Shown here one piece after another: positions 34,205 through 41,786 of a stretch of DNA of 41,786 bases. The notes under the pieces are model-generated. The model saw only the letters and a program-made list of their open reading frames with translations. It was not told the DNA's origin and did no database searches. A program made the position numbers and the translations under genes. The stretch comes from Acidobacteriota bacterium (GTDB taxonomy: Bacteria > Acidobacteriota > Terriglobia > 20CM-2-55-15). Every line of letters begins with the position of its first letter. Position 1 is the stretch's first letter. The DNA is taken from NCBI GenBank assembly GCA_003223875.1, contig QHWY01000103.1, positions 1-41,786 on the forward strand, in the 5' to 3' direction.

Positions 34205-35719
34205 ATGCCCCTAAACGACCTGAAGCCAAAATCGGCGTCCGATATCGATCACCGCAAGGCTATCTTGTCTTTACGGTGGCTTCTGGTGATTCTCGCCTCC
34301 TATCTTACTCTGTTCAGCTACCTCGGGAACGAACTGTTTCCATTCGTCTTCGGTTTTGCACTCGCTTTTTCCGCCAGCAATCTCCTCATGATGTTGATTC
34401 CTGGTGGCCAATTTCTGAGCCGGAAAACCCAGGCCGCTATTACGGCGCTCGATTTTCTTTTTGTGTTCGGAACGTTATATCTCTTGCGGGTTCCTCAGAA
34501 TTATCTGTATGTTGCTTTTGCGGCAATCTTCCTTTTGGCGCTCGTCTGGCGTGAGCTGCGGCTTGTTCTTTTCTCGCTCTTCGTTGTCAGCCTTCTTTTC
34601 GGTCTCTTCAGCTATTTTCGCCTGTTTGGTTTTGAGTTCGATATCGACATTGAGCGCTTTCTGACTCTCGCTTTGTTTTTTGTCGTTGCAATCTTCTACG
34701 TCTTTCTTTCTGAGCGGCTCACTCAGGACGCACTAATGTCCCAAGTAATGACAGAAGAGAACCGGATAGCAGAAGTCATGGTCGAGATGACACGCGCGTT
34801 GTCGTCATCATTGAATACCGATGACGTGTTGTATTCCATCGTCTCGCGTTTGCATGAAGTGTTTGGAACCGAAGAATGTTCAATTGTACGCGTCGATTCA
34901 AAGACCGGCTTGGCTAAAGTTGTCGTCAGAGTCCCCCGCCTTGAAGAACGAAATATTCCTATCGATCTTAACCAGCACCCGGAGCTGAAGCAGGCCTATA
35001 TATCTCGCCAATTTCTGTTTCTGCCGGATGCGAAACCCACAGCGATTATGGTTGCTCCAATGATTGCGGCGGAATTGGTGCTCGGACTCATCTATGTTCG
35101 ATCGTCGAAACTGGGGCCGATCCTGTCGGGGGCCAATACCCGCTTCTTTCAGGTCATGGCTAGCACGGCGGCAAACGCATTACGGAACGCCCAACTATTC
35201 GAGGAGGTCGAGCACCGTGCACGCACGGATTTTTTGACTGGATTGCCAAATCACCGATTCTTTCAAACGACATTGGCCCTGGAATTGGCTCGAGCACAGC
35301 GTCACGATCATCCGCTCTCGCTGCTCATGATAGATTTGGATTTCTTAAAACAAGTAAACGACCGCTTCGGTCACCCGAGTGGAGACCTTGTCATTCGCAC
35401 CATTGCCGCGACGATTCGAAGCGGCTGCCGCGAGATTGATTTCGCGGCTCGCTACGGTGGCGAGGAGTTCACCGTGATTCTTCCCGAAACACCCCTCGCC
35501 GGCGCTATTCAAGTGGCGGAGCGTATTCGCGAACGGATCTGGGCTGAAGAGTTTCCGCGCATCGGGAACATCACAGCCTCCGTCGGCATTTCTAGTTATC
35601 CGGTCAACGCGCTTACCAAGGAAGATCTCGTCCGCGTCGCCGACCAGGCGTTGTATGTTGCGAAGAACGGCGGCCGCAACCGCGTGTCTTACTTCAATTA
35701 CCAGGTGGTAACGAAATAG
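34205..35719 (+). CDS. membrane GAF-GGDEF diguanylate cyclase
   Basis: Inner-membrane protein of 504 residues. About six transmembrane helices (residues 20-180, for example WLLVILASYLTLFSYLG, FLLALVWRELRLVLFSLFVV), a GAF-like domain (about 200-340: MTRALSSSLNTDDVLYSIVS, VMASTAANALRNAQLF) and a GGDEF domain with DFLTGLPNHRFF, MIDLDFLKQVNDRFGH and RYGGEEF (from about 418). REID five residues before GGEEF fits the RxxD inhibitory site, so product feedback by c-di-GMP is likely. It should make c-di-GMP from two GTP. The start lacks a clear ribosome binding site. Confidence 0.92.
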   Translation: MPLNDLKPKSASDIDHRKAILSLRWLLVILASYLTLFSYLGNELFPFVFGFALAFSASNLLMMLIPGGQFLSRKTQAAITALDFLFVFGTLYLLRVPQNYLYVAFAAIFLLALVWRELRLVLFSLFVVSLLFGLFSYFRLFGFEFDIDIERFLTLALFFVVAIFYVFLSERLTQDALMSQVMTEENRIAEVMVEMTRALSSSLNTDDVLYSIVSRLHEVFGTEECSIVRVDSKTGLAKVVVRVPRLEERNIPIDLNQHPELKQAYISRQFLFLPDAKPTAIMVAPMIAAELVLGLIYVRSSKLGPILSGANTRFFQVMASTAANALRNAQLFEEVEHRARTDFLTGLPNHRFFQTTLALELARAQRHDHPLSLLMIDLDFLKQVNDRFGHPSGDLVIRTIAATIRSGCREIDFAARYGGEEFTVILPETPLAGAIQVAERIRERIWAEEFPRIGNITASVGISSYPVNALTKEDLVRVADQALYVAKNGGRNRVSYFNYQVVTK

Positions 35720-35743
35720 GCCTATAGAGGAATGAATCGGGTG

Positions 35744-35894
35744 CGGCAAGTCCCCTCCTAAGTTAGGAGGGGAGGCCTGCGAGGACAAAAGTCCGAGCAG
35801 GCGGGGTGGTTCCCCTGCCATTACTGGCACTTGAGGGAACCACCCTGCCCTCGCTTTCGCTCGGGACCCCTCCTAACTTAGGAGGGGAGTTGCG
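35744..35894. mobile_element. 151-base MITE-like element, second CCCCTCCT type
   Basis: Terminal repeats of about 28 bases: CGGCAAGTCCCCTCCTAAGT... at the left and its reverse complement ending GGGGAGTTGCG at the right; each end is itself a CCCCTCCTAA/TTAGGAGGGG hairpin. Inside, GGTGGTTCCC pairs with GGGAACCACC. The whole element can fold as one long hairpin. It fills the convergent spacer between the cyclase and the ABC fusion gene and may terminate both. Confidence 0.7.
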
Positions 35895-35916
35895 AGTCAT
35901 CAATATTGAGTAAGTC

Positions 35917-37404
35917 CTAAATCTTCATGTATGCCAATCGTGCTTCAAGCGCACGCGACAGCCGTGCGATGGGTAACCCCAGCAGAAAATAAATAGCCGC
36001 CGTAAGTAGCCCGATGCCGATGTAGTCGTAATTCGTGGCGGCGAGCTGCCCGTACATCTTTGTCAGTTCGACCATTGTGATTACGGAAACCAATGAGGAG
36101 TCTTTCAATAAGGCAATGAAGTCGTTGGTTACTGGAGGTATGACCAGACGCACAGCTTGCGGCAGTACGATCTTTCGAATCGTTTGCATGCGTGTTAAAC
36201 CCAAAGCGAGCGCTGCGTCGAGTTGGCCGCGCGGAATCGATTGAATTCCGGCGCGGTAGTTTTCAGCTTCGTAAGCGGCATAGTTCACACCGAGGCCGAT
36301 AACAGCCGCCCACAGCGGTGAAAATCGAATACCAATCGATGGCAGGCCGTAGAAAATGATGAAGAGTTGAATCAGGAGCGGAGTCCCTCGGACCACTTCG
36401 ATAAAGCCGACTATGGGCCACGCGATAGCCCGCGGCGCAAATACGCGCCCGACCGCCATCATAAGACCCAGACCGATGGCTATCGCCATTGCTGCTGCTG
36501 AGATTTCCAAGGTCACCAGAGCGCCTTGAAGCAGCAGGGGCAGGTACCGTTTATATTCGTTCAGTCGGTCTCTGAAGCTGTGTTCGGTTCGAATCGCGTC
36601 CAGGTATTCGCGATAACGGACGGCCTGGTCGTTAGATACCGGTTCCCGATCGCCAAAAGCCTGAGCCGTAGCCGCATTGTAAATGCCCCAATCCATGTAA
36701 ATTTTACGGAGGGTGTCATCCCGTTTCATCGCCTCGATGGCGGCATTGATTTGATGGAGGAGTTCCTCGTCCATTTTGCGAATACCAATTCCAAAAGCCA
36801 TTCGAGCTGCCGGAATCTCGATATTCCGTAGCTGTGGCCCAGTCGCGTAATACAAGGCAACCGGTGTATCCATCACGACAGCGTCCAGGCGTCCAAGCGC
36901 CAGATCGATGAATTGTTGGACCTGCCCGTCATAGCTTCGAATCGCGACGTCTCCCAGGCTCTGAACATAACGTTCCGCGAAGGTTACTCGCAGCACCCCA
37001 ACCGTGAGGCCGCGCAGGTCATCGGGCCGATGGACCCGAAAATCATCTGCGCGTGTCGTTATCGTCAAGGTTGAATAGAAATAGGGATTGGAAAAATGAA
37101 TTTTTTCCGCACGTTCCGGTGTGACCTCCAGCCCATTGATGACAACGTCGTATTGCGCGCGCTCCAGCCCCGGAACCAGGCCGTCCCACTGGTTTTGAAC
37201 GAATCGGGCCGTGCGTCCCATGCGTTTGGCCAGAGCATCCGCAAGGTCCACTTCAAATCCGATGATGCGCGACGGATTCCGAGGGTCTCGAAAACTATAC
37301 GGTGCACCGCCCTCCGCATCAGCGGCCCAAACGAGTTCCTGGGCCGAAGCCACAGCCGGCGTGGTCAGTAGCAATAGCAGGAAAAGGTAAGGAATGGCTT
37401 TCAT
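35917..37404 (-). CDS. amino-acid ABC transporter, binding protein-permease fusion
   Basis: Protein of 495 residues that joins two usually separate subunits. Signal peptide (LFLLLLLTTPAVASAQ); an SBP_bac_3 periplasmic binding domain (about 25-255: VWAADAEGGAPYSFRDP, GFEVDLADALAKRMGRTARF, YDVVINGLEVTPERAEKIHFSNPYF in pieces, DGQVQQFIDLALGRLDAVVMDTP); then a His/Glu/Gln-type permease with about five helices (from about 285: LLLQGALVTLEISAAAMAI, EVVRGTPLLIQLFIIFYGLP, and the EAA loop ALGLTRMQTIRKIVLPQAVR). It would import polar amino acids or small amines. No matching GlnQ-type ATPase gene is adjacent; the divergent ATPase 25 bases away is of the MlaF type. Confidence 0.9.
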   Translation of the reverse strand: MKAIPYLFLLLLLTTPAVASAQELVWAADAEGGAPYSFRDPRNPSRIIGFEVDLADALAKRMGRTARFVQNQWDGLVPGLERAQYDVVINGLEVTPERAEKIHFSNPYFYSTLTITTRADDFRVHRPDDLRGLTVGVLRVTFAERYVQSLGDVAIRSYDGQVQQFIDLALGRLDAVVMDTPVALYYATGPQLRNIEIPAARMAFGIGIRKMDEELLHQINAAIEAMKRDDTLRKIYMDWGIYNAATAQAFGDREPVSNDQAVRYREYLDAIRTEHSFRDRLNEYKRYLPLLLQGALVTLEISAAAMAIAIGLGLMMAVGRVFAPRAIAWPIVGFIEVVRGTPLLIQLFIIFYGLPSIGIRFSPLWAAVIGLGVNYAAYEAENYRAGIQSIPRGQLDAALALGLTRMQTIRKIVLPQAVRLVIPPVTNDFIALLKDSSLVSVITMVELTKMYGQLAATNYDYIGIGLLTAAIYFLLGLPIARLSRALEARLAYMKI

Positions 37405-37429
37405 AATTTAGCGAATCTACAATAGCCCG

Positions 37430-38194
37430 ATGCCCTATTTCATCGAATTCGTCGATGTCGAGAAATCTTTTGGAGAAACGAAGGTATTGAATGGCATTTC
37501 CTTTGGCGTTGAAAAAGGCGAGACATTTGCCATTTTGGGGCCGAGCGGGGTTGGAAAAACGGTCACGCTGACGCTGGCCGTCGGTCTCCTCAAGCCGGAC
37601 CGCGGACGAATCATTGTCGATGGCGACGACATTACTGAAATGAATGAGCGCGAACTCGCACACGTCCGGAGGAAGGTGCAGCTTGTTTTTCAATCCGGCG
37701 CGCTGTTCGATTCGCTGACTGTATGGGAGAACGTTGCGTTTCCACTGAGTGACAGCGGACATACGGACAGGGATATTGAAAATAAGGTGGATGAGTACTT
37801 GAAGCTTGTTGAAATCGAAGATCTCGCCGGCCTGATGCCCTCGGAACTGAGCACCGGCATGAAACGAGCAGTCGCGATCGCGCGCGCGTTGGCAGCCCAA
37901 CCCAAAGCGATACTTTATGACGAACCCACCACCATGGTCGATCCGTTGATGTCGCAAACGATCACCAAACTGATCCGTAAAATGCAGCGCCAACTTGGAT
38001 TGACGCAAATGGTGGTGACCCACGACATCGCCAATTGTGCCGAAAAGGTGGCCGATCACGTGGCGCTTCTTAATAAAGGAGAATTCGCATTCATCGGCAC
38101 GATTGAAGACCTTTATGCCAGCGATCACCCCGTGGTGAAGGAATTCGTAGAGGAAGACAGAATCAGATTTCAAAAAGAGAAGGAGCTCGCTTGA
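37430..38194 (+). CDS. MlaF-like ABC transporter ATP-binding protein
   Basis: Cytoplasmic ATPase of 254 residues. Walker A GPSGVGKT (37-44), Q-loop LVFQSGALFDSLTVWENVAFPL (typical of the MlaF/Ttg2A group), signature ELSTGMKRAVAIARAL, Walker B AILYDEPTTMVDP and H-loop VVTHDI. In MlaF relatives the signature is LSGGM(R/K)KR; here the first Gly is Thr. MlaF works with the permease MlaE and the lipid-binding MlaD in phospholipid transport between membranes, but neither gene follows. It ends before a small CCCCTCCTC/GAGGAGGGG hairpin. Whether it serves a distant Mla complex or the divergent amino-acid transporter is open. Confidence 0.87.
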   Translation: MPYFIEFVDVEKSFGETKVLNGISFGVEKGETFAILGPSGVGKTVTLTLAVGLLKPDRGRIIVDGDDITEMNERELAHVRRKVQLVFQSGALFDSLTVWENVAFPLSDSGHTDRDIENKVDEYLKLVEIEDLAGLMPSELSTGMKRAVAIARALAAQPKAILYDEPTTMVDPLMSQTITKLIRKMQRQLGLTQMVVTHDIANCAEKVADHVALLNKGEFAFIGTIEDLYASDHPVVKEFVEEDRIRFQKEKELA

Positions 38195-38204
38195 AGGTAA
38201 CACT

Positions 38205-38225
38205 CCCCTCCTCGTAGAGGAGGGG
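38205..38225. terminator. CCCCTCCTC/GAGGAGGGG hairpin between convergent genes
   Basis: A perfect 9-base stem with a GTA loop, placed 10 bases after the ATPase stop codon and 12 bases before the end of the methyltransferase gene. The sequence equals one terminal hairpin of the 16599-16815 element (CTCGCAGAG there, CTCGTAGAG here), so it is probably a solo end used as a bidirectional terminator. Confidence 0.5.
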
Positions 38226-38237
38226 AATGGCTAGTCT

Positions 38238-38918
38238 TCACTTTTCAGCGATCAGCAGTAATGCTCCCTCGGATTGAAACTTCGCCTGATCCTGCCGCGT
38301 TGGAAACCAATTGGTGGGTTTCCAATCTTCCGGAATCGGAGTGGAGTCGACGATGCGCCGATGACTCGCTGCCCGGAAGCCAACTTTAATGAGAAGTTCC
38401 ATGTAATCTGCAGCGCCAAGCAGATGAACAGGAATATCGATGTACTTGGCCCAATTGTGGCCGTAAACGTTTTCTCTATAGTAATTGGTGAGAAAGAACG
38501 CCCTTCCGCCCGGCTTCAGGATGCGGTGCACTTCCGCCGCGACCCCTTCCAGCTCGGGGTAGTAATAAATGGCTTCGACGCTGAGCAGCGTATTAAAAAA
38601 TTCGCTGTGACATGGAAGTTTGGCAGCGTCGGCAACAAGGAAGAACGCATTTGCCGGATTTCGGTACTCCCTGGACGCCTGTGCGATCATGCGGTCCGAC
38701 AAATCGACACCAACCACGATTCCTCTGGATGCGCGCTGGGCCAACACTCGCGTGGCCCATCCGACGCCACAGCCTAAGTCGATAACGTTGTCGTGCTGGT
38801 CCACTTCCATCAGCACGATCATCTGGCGTGTGATTTCCCAATGGCTTTTCTCCATGCCGCGCCCGCGGCCTAGATCCGCCCATCGGTTGAATTCTCGTCG
38901 AATCAGCTCCTCAAGCAT
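38238..38918 (-). CDS. class I SAM-dependent methyltransferase
   Basis: Cytoplasmic protein of 226 residues with a Rossmann-type methyltransferase domain of the Methyltransf_11 group: NVIDLGCGVGWATRVLA (motif I), GIVVGVDLSDRMIAQA (acidic residue of motif II), FFLVADAAKLPCHSEFFNTLLSVEA split over motifs III and IV, and HRILKPGGRAFFLTNYY. The C-terminal part (YIDIPVHLLGAADYMELLIK, DSTPIPEDWKPTNWF) may bind substrate. The acceptor is unknown. It is divergent from the HAD phosphatase gene with a gap of about 30 bases. Confidence 0.87.
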   Translation of the reverse strand: MLEELIRREFNRWADLGRGRGMEKSHWEITRQMIVLMEVDQHDNVIDLGCGVGWATRVLAQRASRGIVVGVDLSDRMIAQASREYRNPANAFFLVADAAKLPCHSEFFNTLLSVEAIYYYPELEGVAAEVHRILKPGGRAFFLTNYYRENVYGHNWAKYIDIPVHLLGAADYMELLIKVGFRAASHRRIVDSTPIPEDWKPTNWFPTRQDQAKFQSEGALLLIAEK

Positions 38919-38947
38919 GGGCGTTGACCAAATGCTATGATCAGGCG

Positions 38948-39589
38948 GTGCGGCCCGTTCTCATATTTGACCTCGACGGTACGCTGGTCGATTCCAAAAA
39001 GGATTTGACCGCGTCCGTTAACTATATCCGGCATCAATTCGATCTGCCTATTTTGACGGAAGGCGAAATCGCTCGTTTCATCGGTAACGGCGCGCTGATG
39101 CTCATCCGGCGCGCTCTCGGGGATCAAGCCACCGAAGGTAATGTTCAGACCGCACTGCAGATGTTTCTTTCCTATTATCGGGCACACATGCTTGACAGTA
39201 CGAGACTATATCCGGGCGTGCGTGAGACGCTCGATCGTTTGAAGGACTGTAAGCTCGCGGTTTTGACGAACAAACCCATTCATTTCAGCTGCGCGATGTT
39301 GGATGGCCTTGGTATTTATAGACATTTTACATCCATCTACGGCGGTAACAGCTTTGATCATAAAAAACCAGATCCCGTGGGCGTATATCAGATTTTATCC
39401 GACACGAAAGGTCATAGAGAACGGACGTGGATCATAGGCGATTCCGCAGTCGATGTCCGCACAGGCCGCAACGCTGGTATTCGCACTTGCGGTGTTACCT
39501 ACGGCTACGCCACGGAAACCTTCAAGGATGCTCCACCCGATTTCATGATCGACAATTTCTGCGACGTGGAGGCATTAGTCCACGACTGA
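38948..39589 (+). CDS. HAD-family phosphatase, phosphoglycolate phosphatase-like
   Basis: Cytoplasmic hydrolase of about 213 residues. Motif I is FDLDGTLVDS (nucleophile Asp and acid/base Asp), motif II LAVLTNKP, motif III Lys in HKKPDP and motif IV WIIGDSAVDVRTGRNAG. The helical cap (LTASVNYIRHQFDLPIL, ARFIGNGALMLIRRAL) is of the Gph type, so dephosphorylation of 2-phosphoglycolate is the best guess, although cap sequence does not fix specificity. I start it at the GTG giving VRPVLIFDLDGTL; a TTG eight codons upstream is the alternative. It converges with the Nudix gene over 28 bases. Confidence 0.85.
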   Translation: MRPVLIFDLDGTLVDSKKDLTASVNYIRHQFDLPILTEGEIARFIGNGALMLIRRALGDQATEGNVQTALQMFLSYYRAHMLDSTRLYPGVRETLDRLKDCKLAVLTNKPIHFSCAMLDGLGIYRHFTSIYGGNSFDHKKPDPVGVYQILSDTKGHRERTWIIGDSAVDVRTGRNAGIRTCGVTYGYATETFKDAPPDFMIDNFCDVEALVHD

Positions 39590-39617
39590 ATCCACAGTTT
39601 TAATAACGCAACAGGTT

Positions 39618-40121
39618 TTACTGCGGTGGAGCCCACGAAGCGGAGACGAAGTCTGGCGGAGCGTCGGGCGAGTACAAAAGGCTCATGCACCGATCCATCC
39701 ACCGCGAGTGCGGAACGCGGACGAGTTCTTCGCGAGTAAAGTAGCGGACATCGAGAATTTCGCTGCCGTCCGGATGGGGCGTGCCGCGAACGATTCGGCC
39801 GCGGAAAATTGTGCCGATGTAAGCCGCCCTGTCCCCATTCGAATAATCGACAATCAAATCAGGACCGCCGTAAACGCCCAGAAGACAAGTAACTTCGACG
39901 AACAAACCTGTTTCTTCCCAGGTTTCCCGAACAGCCGCATCAGCTGGATGTTCCCCCGGTTCAATCAGACCGCCGGGCACGACCCAGATACGCTTATCCG
40001 CATGTTTACAAACAAGCAAACCTTTCTCGTTATCATGAATGGCGACAGCTGCCGAGGGGAGTAGAAGCAAATCGTGGCCGACTTTCTTTCGAAGGTGCTC
40101 GAGGTGACCCGACATTGGCAT
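39618..40121 (-). CDS. Nudix hydrolase
   Basis: Cytoplasmic pyrophosphohydrolase of 167 residues. The Nudix box is complete: G-x5-E-x7-RE-x2-EE-x-G, starting at GLIEPGEHP and ending RETWEETGL. VVPGG before it and DVRYFTREEL after it are typical of the MutT-like/ADP-ribose group. The loop YGGPDLIVDYSNGDRAAYIG fits proteins annotated as NUDIX domain-containing of ADP-ribose or NDP-sugar type; substrate unknown. It reads divergently from the TonB receptor gene, with only 38 bases between the two starts. Confidence 0.9.
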   Translation of the reverse strand: MPMSGHLEHLRKKVGHDLLLLPSAAVAIHDNEKGLLVCKHADKRIWVVPGGLIEPGEHPADAAVRETWEETGLFVEVTCLLGVYGGPDLIVDYSNGDRAAYIGTIFRGRIVRGTPHPDGSEILDVRYFTREELVRVPHSRWMDRCMSLLYSPDAPPDFVSASWAPPQ

Positions 40122-40159
40122 AATGATGCTCCGTATCCATGATAAAGTCGCAATAGCTA

Positions 40160-41786
40160 ATGAGGAATTGTCTTTTCACTCTGATCGCGTTTTCGATCGG
40201 CGCTTCGGTCGGGTTTGCACAGCGGATAAGCGGAGAACTTCGGCTTCGCGTGACCGATCCAACAGGTGGTGGCATCCGGGTCATTGGCACGGTTGTGGGG
40301 CAGGCTACGGGTGTCGATCATACGTTTGAGACGGATGAAAACGGCCGATTCACCCTTCGAGGGTTGCCGCTAGGCAAGTATGGCTTGACGATCCGGAGCG
40401 AGGGCTTTTCGAAGAAAGTTGAATTCTTCGAGGTCAATTCGCAGCTTCCTCTGGAACACCTGGTCATGTTGGAAATCCTTCCGTTGGCAACAACGATCGA
40501 TGTTCGGGCTGAGGATACGTTACTGGATCCTGAACGCACGGCGGCTTACCTCCCCCACAACGCTCTCGAAGACCGCGCATCGGCCGCGCCCAATCGGGCG
40601 GTAATCAACCTCGTGAATACCCAGCCAGGCTGGCTGCTCGAGGCCAACGGAACTTTGCATCCCAGAGGATCGGAGTACGACGTCCAGTATGTAATCGACG
40701 GCGTGCCGCTTTACGACAACCGTTCACCTGCTTTTGCGCAATCAACCAACATTGAAGAGTTTCAATCGTTGAACGTACGCACGGCCGCGTACCCCGCCGA
40801 ATTCGGCCTGAAATTGGGGGGCGTCATTGAGACGGCGAGCGATCAGGATGTCCATGCCGGCTTCCATGGAATGGCATCGTTCCAGGGAGGTAGTTTCGAC
40901 AATCGCGCCGGCTTTCTGTCTTTGCGGTACGGACACGCTCGTACATCAGTTACGGTGAACGGCGACGCTATGGCCACGGACCGTTATCTTGATCCTCCAG
41001 TCGAACAGAACTACACGAACCGTGGAGCGAGCGGTGGGGTCTCGGCCGTTCTTGACCGTGAGTGGTCGGCAGCGGATCATACTCGCGCGTATGTGAATCG
41101 GCGTAACACCACCTTCACTGTCCCGAACGAATTGCTTCAGGAACTCGCGGGCCAGCGGCAAGACCGTGATGGGGCCGAAACGTTTGGGCAGATCTCGCAT
41201 ACTCACGTATTTTCATCTCACATCCTGGCTCAATTCCGCGCCATGGCTCGCGATACCAATGCGCGGCTCTGGTCCAACAACCTCTCCATTCCCATTCGGC
41301 CAGCGCAGGATCGCGGGTTTCGGGAGAGTTACTTCGCCGGCAGCGTCGCGGCGCATTACGGCGGTCATGAATTGAAAAGTGGAGTTGAAGGATGGTTCTC
41401 CTCAGTTCGGGAGGATCTCGGCTTTCACATCGTGACGTATAGGCTGGGGACCCTTCGCATCTTCGATCGGGATCTTCCGCAAGACTTTCATTTTTCCGGC
41501 CGTTCTGCCGGCCGTACACAATCCGGATTCATACAGGATGCCTGGCATACAGGTAACCTCCATTTGACAGCGGGTCTTCGGTTCGACCATTACCGGCTAG
41601 TTGAAAAGGAACAAGCTTGGAGCCCTCGGCTTGGAGCTGCGTATCAAGTTCCGCATGCGGGCCTCGTACTCCGTGCATCATACGATCGCGCATTCCAGGT
41701 TCCCGCGATAGAAAACGTCCTTGCTGCCAGTACCGACCAAGTCCAGAATCTTGGTGGTCAAGGGGCATTTCTTCCGCTGGTTCCCT
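40160..41786 (+). CDS. TonB-dependent receptor, Oar-like (partial, cut by window end)
   Basis: The frame from the ATG at 40160 stays open to the last base (542 codons seen). A signal peptide (MRNCLFTLIAFSIGASVGFA) precedes a carboxypeptidase-regulatory-like domain (about 24-110: LRLRVTDPTGGGIRVIGTV, TDENGRFTLRGLPLGKYGLT), then a plug-like domain (VINLVNTQPGWLLEANGTLH, VQYVIDGVPLYDNRSPAF, EEFQSLNVRTAAYPAEFG) and the first strands of the outer-membrane barrel (FQGGSFDNRAGFLSLRYG, LHLTAGLRFDHYRLVEKEQA, LVLRASYDRAFQVPA). Such receptors are abundant in Acidobacteriota and import large substrates with TonB energy; the substrate here is unknown. The ribosome binding site is weak. Confidence 0.88.
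   Translation, partial: MRNCLFTLIAFSIGASVGFAQRISGELRLRVTDPTGGGIRVIGTVVGQATGVDHTFETDENGRFTLRGLPLGKYGLTIRSEGFSKKVEFFEVNSQLPLEHLVMLEILPLATTIDVRAEDTLLDPERTAAYLPHNALEDRASAAPNRAVINLVNTQPGWLLEANGTLHPRGSEYDVQYVIDGVPLYDNRSPAFAQSTNIEEFQSLNVRTAAYPAEFGLKLGGVIETASDQDVHAGFHGMASFQGGSFDNRAGFLSLRYGHARTSVTVNGDAMATDRYLDPPVEQNYTNRGASGGVSAVLDREWSAADHTRAYVNRRNTTFTVPNELLQELAGQRQDRDGAETFGQISHTHVFSSHILAQFRAMARDTNARLWSNNLSIPIRPAQDRGFRESYFAGSVAAHYGGHELKSGVEGWFSSVREDLGFHIVTYRLGTLRIFDRDLPQDFHFSGRSAGRTQSGFIQDAWHTGNLHLTAGLRFDHYRLVEKEQAWSPRLGAAYQVPHAGLVLRASYDRAFQVPAIENVLAASTDQVQNLGGQGAFLPLVP

Noticed and set aside
37319..38203. 294-codon minus-strand frame spanning the MlaF-like gene
   Set aside because: It is almost exactly antisense to the ATPase, with no motif of its own.
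40123..40329. 68-codon plus-strand frame at the start of the TonB receptor region
   Set aside because: It overlaps the receptor signal peptide in another frame and has no recognisable content.

Overview
The window looks like chromosomal DNA from an environmental bacterium, most probably a member of the Acidobacteriota or a close relative. This is an inference from gene content: an Oar-like TonB receptor with an N-terminal carboxypeptidase-regulatory domain, a very large secreted Ig/FN3 protein, CHASE2 and NtrC-type signalling, FecR, DUF4159, a TIGR02757-type protein and many small hairpin-rich intergenic repeats. No rRNA or other phylogenetic marker is present. There is one tRNA gene (Ala, anticodon GGC). 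I see no phage, IS transposase, CRISPR array or plasmid function.

Layout. 0.1-3.4 kb: a DNA glycosylase of the Fpg/Nei type, an MFS exporter and a DUF4159 protein. 3.5-5.7 kb: a two-gene operon of a PepSY membrane protein and a sorbosone-dehydrogenase-like quinoprotein, overlapping by 11 bases. 6.3-14.3 kb: one secreted protein of about 2678 residues. It has a glucose/sorbosone-dehydrogenase propeller interrupted by an esterase-like domain, then Ig-like domains, ten FN3 repeats and three copies of a module of about 210 residues that I cannot name. 14.5-20.9 kb: two OPT oligopeptide transporters, a secreted cupin and an M20 peptidase. This stretch looks richer in G+C than its surroundings (judged by eye) and fits peptide uptake and hydrolysis. 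21-25.6 kb: an M49-like lipoprotein with an EF-hand, a carbohydrate-binding-like remnant, tRNA-Ala, a small membrane protein, an NTF2-like protein, an odd pseudopilin and a Uma2 protein.

25.7-30.9 kb: a signalling operon of CHASE2 histidine kinase, sigma-54 response regulator, small secreted protein and FecR protein. A 106-base inverted-repeat element sits between kinase and regulator, flanked by an 11-base direct repeat. 30.9-35.7 kb: a TIGR02757 protein, a PAS histidine kinase with its own receiver, a fumarylacetoacetate hydrolase family enzyme, and a membrane GAF-GGDEF diguanylate cyclase. 35.9-40.1 kb: an amino-acid ABC binding-protein/permease fusion, a divergent MlaF-like ATPase, a methyltransferase, a phosphoglycolate-phosphatase-like HAD enzyme and a Nudix hydrolase. 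40.16 kb to the end: a TonB-dependent receptor cut by the window edge.

The most unusual items are the esterase nested inside the sugar-dehydrogenase propeller of the giant protein, the thrice-repeated unnamed module in the same protein, and the small inverted-repeat element whose target duplication copies the kinase stop codon and the regulator's ribosome binding site, so both genes stay intact. A second family of small elements with CCCCTCCT-type terminal hairpins is scattered between genes.
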